Source: Verrucomicrobiota bacterium
Lineage (GTDB): Bacteria; Verrucomicrobiota; Verrucomicrobiia; Limisphaerales; UBA1412
DNA length: 7,524 nucleotides
NCBI GenBank assembly: GCA_017557085.1
Contig: JAFZAR010000381.1
Location: 1 to 7,524, forward strand
Reading direction: 5' to 3'
The translations under genes and the position numbers were made by a program. The notes below the pieces were generated by a model. The model worked only from the letters and a program-made list of their open reading frames with translations, ran no database searches and was not told the DNA's origin. Of this stretch, positions 1-5,228 are shown one piece after another. Within the stretch, counting starts at the first letter, position 1, and each line of letters opens with the position of its first letter.

Positions 1-190
1 AAAAGTAATCGAATCGCCTGACGGGCAATCCTTCTCTTTCCTCCTGACCGAGTCCGCAGAGCGCCGTTGTGGCGAGGATTTCGACAGAATGACCCGCCTC
101 CTTCAACTTCAGGGACGAATTCCAGACAGCTGTCTCCGTTCCGCCCCATTCATCGAAGGCGATTCTCCGCATCACGTTCGCTATTCTCAT
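1..190 (-). CDS. GT-B glycosyltransferase, N-terminal fragment (runs off the left edge)
   Basis: The first 63 codons of a gene that continues past base 1. The translation starts MRIANVMRRIAFDEWGGTE. The block WGGTETAVWN (residues 15-24) followed by a helix and AGHSVEILATTAL (32-44) is the typical first beta-strand, Gly-rich loop and second strand of family GT4-like, GT-B fold glycosyltransferases. These transfer a sugar from a nucleotide-sugar donor, usually onto lipid-linked or surface glycans at the inner face of the membrane. The start is the ATG at 190-188: an in-frame TGA lies eight codons upstream with no other start between. No clear Shine-Dalgarno sequence precedes it. The gene follows the nitroreductase on the same strand after a 32-base gap, so co-transcription is likely. 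The donor-binding C-terminal half is outside the window, so donor and acceptor cannot be predicted. Confidence 0.75.
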   Translation of the reverse strand, partial: MRIANVMRRIAFDEWGGTETAVWNSSLKLKEAGHSVEILATTALCGLGQEEREGLPVRRFDYF

Positions 191-222
191 ACTTCGGCGT
201 TTAAAATCTCAAAAAAGCTCAC

Positions 223-753
223 CTAAAACCGGTTGTAGCTGACGATCTCCTCGCTTGGACGATACTGAGTGTGCCGGGGAGAAGGTTCAGCATCCGGCGC
301 GGGATAGCCCATGACCAGCAGGGCGACTTCCACGATATTCTCAGGGATGTTGAATTCACTGCGCATAGCCTTCGGATCAAAAGACATGACCCATGTGGAA
401 CCGACACCCAGGGCGGCTGCCTGAAGCATGAGATGTGTGGTCACGATGCTGGCATCTACTTCGCCGCTGGGTTTTTCGTCCGCACCCCGTTTCCAGCAGA
501 GATTCTTATCATAGCAGACCAGCATCGCGGCCGGCGCGTTGAAAAAGGAACGGGTACACCGGCTGAGTTTTTCCAGAGCCTCCCGGCTGTTGATGACCAG
601 GATCTTCTGAGGCTGGAAATTGCAGGCGGTCGGTGCCAAATGACCCGCCTTCAGGATTTGATCTAAAATCTCCTGCTCGATGGGACGATCCGCGAATTTG
701 CGCACAGAATAACGCCCTGCCGCCAGTTCCAAAAAGTTTTTATAATGATTCAT
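223..753 (-). CDS. Nitroreductase family FMN-dependent oxidoreductase
   Basis: A complete 176-residue protein, the size of the compact nitroreductases. These are cytoplasmic FMN flavoenzymes, usually dimers, that reduce nitro compounds, quinones or other electron-poor substrates with NAD(P)H. Visible hallmarks are RYSVRKF at residues 14-20 (FMN phosphate binding), APTACNFQPQ at 40-49 (flavin-contacting loop of the S/T-x-x-N-x-Q-P type), D-A-S-I at 100-103 leading into the long central helix and LGVGSTW at 115-121, then GYPA at 149-152 and a C-terminal YRPSEEIV segment. The ATG at 753 begins MNHYKNFLELAAGRYSVR, a normal family N-terminus placing the first motif near residue 14. Only a weak purine stretch (AGAAAG) lies upstream. 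It is transcribed away from the lipoprotein gene and precedes the glycosyltransferase. Family assignment is firm; the substrate cannot be read from the sequence. Confidence 0.92.
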   Translation of the reverse strand: MNHYKNFLELAAGRYSVRKFADRPIEQEILDQILKAGHLAPTACNFQPQKILVINSREALEKLSRCTRSFFNAPAAMLVCYDKNLCWKRGADEKPSGEVDASIVTTHLMLQAAALGVGSTWVMSFDPKAMRSEFNIPENIVEVALLVMGYPAPDAEPSPRHTQYRPSEEIVSYNRF

Positions 754-788
754 TTGTCAGCTTTCTGTTATCTCGTCTAACCGCTTTC

Positions 789-817
789 AGGATAGAGAAT
801 CACCCCGCCTCCGTCAA
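789..817 (-). promoter_or_regulatory. Putative sigma-70 promoter for the nitroreductase gene
   Basis: Read on the minus strand, TTGACG (817-812, five of six matches to the -35 consensus) is followed by a 17-base spacer and TATCCT (794-789, four of six to the -10 consensus). Transcription would begin near 781 and leave a leader of about 28 bases before the ATG at 753. Spacing and position fit well. Without expression data this remains a motif match. Confidence 0.45.
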
Positions 818-838
818 ACAGAAAACAAGCCAACTCTA

Positions 839-868
839 TTGACATTTACAGTCTGAAAATGTTACAAG
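839..868 (+). promoter_or_regulatory. Putative sigma-70 promoter for the lipoprotein-MBL operon
   Basis: A perfect -35 hexamer TTGACA (839-844) is followed after 18 bases by TACAAG (863-868, four of six matches to TATAAT). Transcription would start near 875, about 35 bases before the ATG at 910. The -10 element overlaps a small palindrome, ACAAG-C-CTTGT (864-874), which could be an operator or chance. This promoter and the one at 789-817 point away from each other, with their -35 elements 21 bases apart. Confidence 0.42.
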
Positions 869-909
869 CCTTGTGTCCGCAGGTCACAGATCCCTGCTCT
901 TGATAGAAT

Positions 910-2598
910 ATGAACGCTTATAAATATTTCCTCGCCCTTGTCCTGACAGCTCTGCTGAGCGGCTGCTGTTCCTCGACCTCAACGTGCAGTACCGCCTCAA
1001 AGAAAACAGACGCTCCCCGCATCGTCAACATTATCAACTTTATCCGGCAGACGGAACCCCGCAGCGATGAAGATACGGATGAAGTCCTCTACCAGACAAC
1101 AGCTGAACAGGTCAAAATCATGACACGGTACGACTTAAAGGGAACTTTTCTGCTGCAGTACGACGCTCTGATCAATCCCCAGTACCAAAGCCTGATGAAA
1201 CAGGAGCTGGTCCGCGGCTCGGAAGTCGGTGCCTGGTGGGAAATCACTCAGCCGCATGTGGAAGCGATCGGCCTCAAATGGCGCGGACGTTATCCTTGGG
1301 ACTGGCATGCCAACGTCGGCTTCGCCACCGGATACACCCCGAAAGAACGGGAGATGCTGGTGGACGAATATATGCGCAAGTTCAAGGAAATCTTCGGGTT
1401 TTACCCGTCCTCCGTGGGTTCCTGGTTCATTGACGCTCATTCTCTGGCCTATATGAGCGACAAGTACCACATCATTGCCTCCTGCACCTGCAAAGACCAA
1501 ATCGGGACAGACGGTTACACCATGTGGGGCGGCTACTGGGGAGGCGGTTACTATGCCAGCCGCAAAAACGCTTACATGCCGGCTCAGACCCGCGAGGGAC
1601 AGATTCCGGTTCCTATTTTCAGGATGCTGGGCAGCGATCCCATCTATCAGTATGAAAGCGGCTTAGGCGGTCAGACACAAGGCGTAGTCTCCCTGGAGCC
1701 GGTGTACTGGGAAGGCGGCGGTTCTCAGGAGTGGGTGAACTGGTTCTTTGAGAAGATGTTCGATGATCCCTGTCTGGGATTTACCTACACTCAGGCCGGG
1801 CAGGAAAACTCCTTCACTTGGAAACGGATGAAACAAGGCTATGAAATACAGATGCCCACTCTGGCCAAACTGAAAGCCGAAGGCAAGATCCGGATAGAAA
1901 CCCTGGCCGAAAGCGGTGCTTGGTTCCGGAAACAGTATCCCCTCAATCCGGCTACCGCCCAGAGCGCCCTGACCGACCACAAGAATCAGGAAAAGAAGAC
2001 TGTTTGGTTCAACAGCCGTTTCTACCGCGCTAATCTCCTTTGGGAAGGTACAAACCTGACCATTCGGGACATCCACCTTTTCAATGAGGATTTTGCCTCC
2101 GATTACATTGACAAAGCCGGAACCTCTACCCAGTGCATCTACACCACCCTGCCGTTCGTGGATGGTTTCGTGTGGAGCTCTGCGGAGAAGCGCGCGGGAC
2201 TGCGTCTTTATAAAGTAACAGCTGACGGCAAACGCTCTCTTATCCAAGGGAAAGCACCGGTTATCACCTCCGGGAATAAAACGCTCCAAGTAGAATGGCA
2301 GACTCTGGATGAACAGGCAATCTTTGCATTCACCTTTACCGAAGGAGAAATGACCGTTGCCTGCAAATCAAAAGATACTTCTTTCCAATGGGATATGGAA
2401 TTGACAACAGCTCCGGCGGCTCCCCTGCCGTTCCTGCATATCGATTCCCAAACGATCCAGGCTCTTTACAAAGATTTCACTTATCAAATCACTTGTAAAC
2501 AAGGAACTTGTGTAGATACCAGAAAACCCGGCCAGGAAAGCGTGCTGCGGCTGGAGCCGAAAAATCAGACAGTCACTCTGGGATTCAAAACAAAGTAG
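910..2598 (+). CDS. Exported lipoprotein with a NodB/polysaccharide-deacetylase-like barrel domain, function unknown
   Basis: A 562-residue protein with a lipoprotein signal peptide: short charged start, hydrophobic residues 6-16 and lipobox L16-S17-G18-C19, so C19 is probably lipidated. The residue after C19 is not Asp, so outer-membrane sorting is plausible. A Ser/Thr/Cys-rich linker runs to about 33. Residues 36-340 look like a beta/alpha barrel related to NodB-type deacetylases: INFIRQTEPR (42-51), KGTFLLQYDAL (77-87), GSEVGAWWE (103-111) and SWFIDAHSLAYM (171-182) sit where strands and catalytic loops are expected. From memory this resembles the DUF3863/DUF3864 proteins known from gut bacteria. 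The canonical TFDD and HxxxH metal motifs are absent, so deacetylase activity should not be assumed. Residues 360-560 look all-beta, perhaps carbohydrate binding or structural. The start is set by the signal peptide, although no Shine-Dalgarno is visible. It is the first gene of a probable two-gene operon. Confidence 0.8.
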   Translation: MNAYKYFLALVLTALLSGCCSSTSTCSTASKKTDAPRIVNIINFIRQTEPRSDEDTDEVLYQTTAEQVKIMTRYDLKGTFLLQYDALINPQYQSLMKQELVRGSEVGAWWEITQPHVEAIGLKWRGRYPWDWHANVGFATGYTPKEREMLVDEYMRKFKEIFGFYPSSVGSWFIDAHSLAYMSDKYHIIASCTCKDQIGTDGYTMWGGYWGGGYYASRKNAYMPAQTREGQIPVPIFRMLGSDPIYQYESGLGGQTQGVVSLEPVYWEGGGSQEWVNWFFEKMFDDPCLGFTYTQAGQENSFTWKRMKQGYEIQMPTLAKLKAEGKIRIETLAESGAWFRKQYPLNPATAQSALTDHKNQEKKTVWFNSRFYRANLLWEGTNLTIRDIHLFNEDFASDYIDKAGTSTQCIYTTLPFVDGFVWSSAEKRAGLRLYKVTADGKRSLIQGKAPVITSGNKTLQVEWQTLDEQAIFAFTFTEGEMTVACKSKDTSFQWDMELTTAPAAPLPFLHIDSQTIQALYKDFTYQITCKQGTCVDTRKPGQESVLRLEPKNQTVTLGFKTK

Positions 2599-2610
2599 AT
2601 CCTTCTGTTC

Positions 2611-3441
2611 GTGCGTGTTACAGCCCTCATAGAAAACACGGCTCTCTCGCCTGAATTTGTTTGTGAACACGGGCTGAGCCTTCTGCTGGAAACAGCGAAC
2701 AGCGTTATCCTTTTTGATGCAGGCAAAAGCGATTCTTTTCTGCTGAATGCCAATCGGTTGGGTATAGATTTACAGAAAGTGGATCTGGCCATCCTTTCCC
2801 ATGGTCACAATGATCACAGCGGTGGGATGGAAGCGTTCCTCAAGCTCAATACCCATGCCCCGCTCTACCTGAGAGAAACAGCGCTGGACACGCATTTGTC
2901 CTTGAAACCAGGCGGGGTAGCATCCATCAGCGTGGATATTTCTCCTGAACTCCTTAAGACAGAGCGGATCCACTTCACCAGCGGAAAAGAGCGGATAGGT
3001 GAGAATCTTCTGCTGTTCACTTCTTCGATCGGGAAAGGATCTACAGCAGATTCTAATCAAACACTTTATATACTAAGGAATGATCGTGTCGTTGCCGATC
3101 CCTTTCTGCACGAGCAAAATCTGATCCTGACAGAGGGAAATAAGAAGACCCTGATCACGGGCTGCGCTCACCGGGGCATCGTCAACATTCTGGCACGCGC
3201 GGTCGAACTGGCCGGACAGCCGATGGATACGGTCATTGGTGGATTCCATCTTTCCAGTCCTTCGCTGGGAACGACGGAGCCGGATTGGATTTTGCGCAAA
3301 ATTGCTTCCGCCCTGCTGGAATACCCTGAAACTCAATACTATACCTGTCACTGCACCGGTCTGGCGGCTTTTCAGAAACTGCAAGAATTCATGCCGGGTC
3401 GCCTGCGGTATCTCCACTCCGGAGAGCAAATCCTTGTATAA
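2611..3441 (+). CDS. MBL-fold metallo-hydrolase, dihydropterin/RFA-P synthase-like (COG1237 type)
   Basis: A 276-residue metallo-beta-lactamase-fold protein. The metal motif SHGHNDHSGG lies at 63-72 (H64, H66, D68, H69), preceded by FDAG at 35-38. Later ligand or active-site blocks are GCAHRG (184-189), GGFHL (210-214) and YTCHCTG (244-250), with LHSGEQI at the C-terminus. This order is characteristic of the group annotated as 7,8-dihydropterin-6-methyl-4-(beta-D-ribofuranosyl)-aminobenzene-5'-phosphate synthase-like hydrolases. Most bacterial members have no proven substrate. There is no signal peptide, so it should be cytoplasmic. The start is GTG at 2611: MRVTALIENTALSPEF matches the usual family N-terminus, and no in-frame ATG lies nearby. 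It begins 12 bases after the lipoprotein stop, without a visible ribosome-binding site, suggesting coupled translation. It converges on the next gene with only 6 bases between stops. Confidence 0.88.
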   Translation: MRVTALIENTALSPEFVCEHGLSLLLETANSVILFDAGKSDSFLLNANRLGIDLQKVDLAILSHGHNDHSGGMEAFLKLNTHAPLYLRETALDTHLSLKPGGVASISVDISPELLKTERIHFTSGKERIGENLLLFTSSIGKGSTADSNQTLYILRNDRVVADPFLHEQNLILTEGNKKTLITGCAHRGIVNILARAVELAGQPMDTVIGGFHLSSPSLGTTEPDWILRKIASALLEYPETQYYTCHCTGLAAFQKLQEFMPGRLRYLHSGEQILV

Positions 3442-3447
3442 CAGAAA

Positions 3448-4365
3448 CTACTGGATCTCCATCACCCGGTACAGCCGCAACGGAGCCGGGATGCCGCCCG
3501 GAACGATCGTCAGCATCGGATGCGAAGGTGTTTTGGGGCTGCCTTTATCGACCCAGAAAACAAGATTGCTGGCCGCCTTGACTCGCGGCACCGATGGAAG
3601 CCAATGGACGCCATCGTCCGAAAACTGGATCTCATAGACCTTATCCACCACAGCATCAAAGGAAAGCACGACCCCTACATTCGACCATCCGCCCATGCCG
3701 TAAGGACTGAGCGGCTGCGACCAGTCCTGCGGTGTATTCATCTTTGTGGGCAGATCCACACTGTAATACCCTACCCCCAGCGGCTGGATCTCCATGATCG
3801 TGCGGACGGGCTTCATGGGTTCCGAACTCAAAACAGGCTTTTCCGCCTGGACCGGCTGAAAGGCAAAATGAGGTTCTTCCTCCAGTTCTTCACTTTCGTC
3901 AGGAAAATCGGTCTTGTACTCTACTACGAATTTGACCATCCCGCCGTTAGCAGCCACGATATAATTGTGGATCAGCTCGTAGTAACCATTATTGACCACG
4001 GACGCGTTATAGACGATCCCGCCCTTTACATTGCTGACCAGCAGCTTAACGGCGCTCCAGTTTGTGGTGGTGTTATTGACGACCAGAACGACCTGTTCCA
4101 AGAGGCCGCTCTGATAATTCAGCACCATCGGCCCTGCGCTGCCGTAGCTTTCTTTGTAAATGGAAAAGGAATCGCTGGGTTTGGATCCTAACTTGTAGTC
4201 GGAAAACAGATTATCATAAGAGGGACTCATGTAGTTCAGATCCTCGGCGAATCCCGGAACAACGGTACACAACCAAATGAATGCCGTTGCGATCCAAACC
4301 CATTGCAGTTTGTTCCAAAGGAGTCTGTCTAAACCGAAAACTCTGTTATGACTGTTGAAGCGCAT
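3448..4365 (-). CDS. Secreted protein of unknown function; stand-alone copy of the repeat protein's C-terminal module
   Basis: A 305-residue exported protein. The N-terminus has a long polar stretch (1-20), a hydrophobic core (about 21-37) and a likely signal-peptidase I site after PGFA (37-40). Residues 41-77 are unique. From G78 onward it aligns with the last roughly 245 residues of the upstream repeat protein: GLLEQVVLV matches GLFEQLVLV, SNVKGG matches NNVKGG, VYEIQFSD is identical, and WVDKGSPKTPSHP matches WVDKGAPKTSSHP. In the ungapped stretch 92-116, 12 of 25 residues are identical. Predicted character is mainly beta-strand. An acidic insertion (about 156-165) is specific to this copy. 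The end, LYRVMEIQ, matches YYRVVQVK. No enzyme motif is visible. GGA about ten bases before the ATG is the only ribosome-binding candidate. The gene lies 125 bases downstream of the repeat-protein stop, with hairpins between. It is not one of the well-known families. Confidence 0.82.
   Translation of the reverse strand: MRFNSHNRVFGLDRLLWNKLQWVWIATAFIWLCTVVPGFAEDLNYMSPSYDNLFSDYKLGSKPSDSFSIYKESYGSAGPMVLNYQSGLLEQVVLVVNNTTTNWSAVKLLVSNVKGGIVYNASVVNNGYYELIHNYIVAANGGMVKFVVEYKTDFPDESEELEEEPHFAFQPVQAEKPVLSSEPMKPVRTIMEIQPLGVGYYSVDLPTKMNTPQDWSQPLSPYGMGGWSNVGVVLSFDAVVDKVYEIQFSDDGVHWLPSVPRVKAASNLVFWVDKGSPKTPSHPMLTIVPGGIPAPLRLYRVMEIQ
3451..4134 (-). other. Shared C-terminal module, stand-alone copy
   Basis: Codons 78-305 of the secreted protein, paralogous to 4491-5228. 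Two well-conserved blocks flank a variable centre. The first (residues 78-150) starts GPMVLNYQSGLLEQ and ends in FVVEY. The second (about 227-305) runs from WSNVGVVLSF through VYEIQFSD and WVDKG-PKT-SHP to YRV. In VYEIQFSD through SHP, about 24 of 41 positions match with one indel. The middle (151-226) differs in length and sequence between the copies. Confidence 0.75.
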
Positions 4366-4394
4366 CTTGCGTTTCCGAACATATCTGTTTTGGC

Positions 4395-4435
4395 AAAATA
4401 GTCACTGCGCGAACATATTGCCCGCACAGTGACTA
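4395..4435 (-). terminator. Intrinsic terminator candidate downstream of the giant repeat-protein gene
   Basis: The arms at 4399-4411 and 4423-4435 pair over 13 bp. Nine outer pairs are perfect (TAGTCACTG / CAGTGACTA), and the one plus-strand mismatch (C4408 with A4426) becomes a G-U wobble in the minus-strand RNA. The loop is 11 bases. On the minus strand the stem is followed by four T residues (4398-4395), giving hairpin plus U-tract polarity that fits termination after the stop at 4491. The wobble only works on the minus strand, supporting that orientation. The T tract is short, so some read-through into the 3448-4365 gene is possible. Confidence 0.6.
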
Positions 4436-4444
4436 ATTCGTTAT

Positions 4445-4474
4445 AGCTTTCCATGAATCGCTTCATGGAAAGCT
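4445..4474 (-). other. Perfect 13-bp hairpin with a GNRA tetraloop, in the 3' UTR of the repeat-protein mRNA
   Basis: AGCTTTCCATGAA (4445-4457) is followed by four bases and its exact reverse complement (4462-4474). In the minus-strand transcript the loop is GCGA, a GNRA tetraloop, whereas the plus strand would give UCGC. It begins 16 bases after the stop codon of the giant gene. It has no U-tract (AUAACG follows), so it is more likely an mRNA-stabilising 3' hairpin, or the first of two tandem structures, than a terminator by itself. Confidence 0.6.
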
Positions 4475-4490
4475 CGTTAATCAAGACTGA

Positions 4491-5228
4491 TTACTTGACT
4501 TGAACCACTCTGTAGTAGCGGTTGGAGGCCTTGCCGTCCACCACCGGGTGAGATGAGGTCTTAGGAGCACCTTTATCAACCCAGTATGTGGTCGTTCCAG
4601 TCGCCGTGATCTGCGGCACCACAGGAGTCCACGGACCAGCTGCGCTATCAGAGAATTGGATCTCATAGACGGCGCCCTTGGTCGTGCCGTTGATTTCGAG
4701 GACGAAGCCAACGTTCACCCATGCAGCCCAGCCGTATTTCTCACGGTATCTGAGACCGATCCAGTCTTCAGGATGACCTTCACCGTTCAGATCGAACGTC
4801 CAGTCTTCCTTATCATAGCCATTGGAAGGACCATAGGTCTTCACGTCCATGATGTACGGATAGATGATCGTGCTCGGAGTCTGGTCGGCGACCACAACGG
4901 AACCAGTAGCCGGTGTGCGGACCTGGATCTGATCATCATTGACACCAGCGACGATCGGAGTGAAGCTGAAGTCAGGATAATCTTTCAGGCCGTTGCCGGA
5001 CTTGATCTGGTATTCAAGGACGAACGCAACCACTTCACCATCCACAACCGGATAGTTGTGCTGGATCATGTAGCCAGTCTTGGTCGTGCTTGTCGCATTG
5101 ACGATGGCACCACCCTTGACGTTGTTCGCGAAGAGCTGGATACCTTCCCAGTTGTAACCGGAATCGTTCTTCACCAGAACGAGCTGTTCAAACAGACCCG
5201 TCACCTCGTAGTTCTTCGGCAGCGGACC
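4491..5228 (-). other. Shared C-terminal module, copy fused to the repeat protein
   Basis: The last roughly 245 residues of the giant protein, from GPLPKNYEVTGLFEQLVLV to YYRVVQVK at the stop. It is homologous to the stand-alone secreted protein encoded at 3451-4134. Being strictly C-terminal in both proteins suits an anchoring, secretion or capping role, but no known sorting signal is recognised. The central linker (about 4750-4970), rich in Gly, Pro, Asp and Tyr, is longer here than in the stand-alone copy. Confidence 0.72.

Noticed and set aside
271..666. A 131-codon plus-strand open frame inside the nitroreductase gene
   Set aside because: The nitroreductase frame carries all the family motifs; this one carries none.
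1663..2289. A 208-codon minus-strand open frame inside the lipoprotein gene
   Set aside because: It is wholly contained in a convincing coding frame and shows no recognisable motif.
3400..3500. A bidirectional terminator between the convergent MBL and secreted-protein genes
   Set aside because: Only 6 bases separate the stops, and I see only short or widely spaced inverted repeats without T tracts.
3520..4191. A 223-codon plus-strand open frame opposite the secreted-protein gene
   Set aside because: The minus strand has a signal peptide and homology to the neighbouring module; the plus frame has a His/Arg-rich translation typical of antisense reading.
4376..4418. Direct repeat CGAACATAT at 4376-4384 and 4410-4418
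   Set aside because: Two 9-base copies 34 bases apart, the second partly in a hairpin loop. They are too short and too few to call a binding-site array or target duplication.
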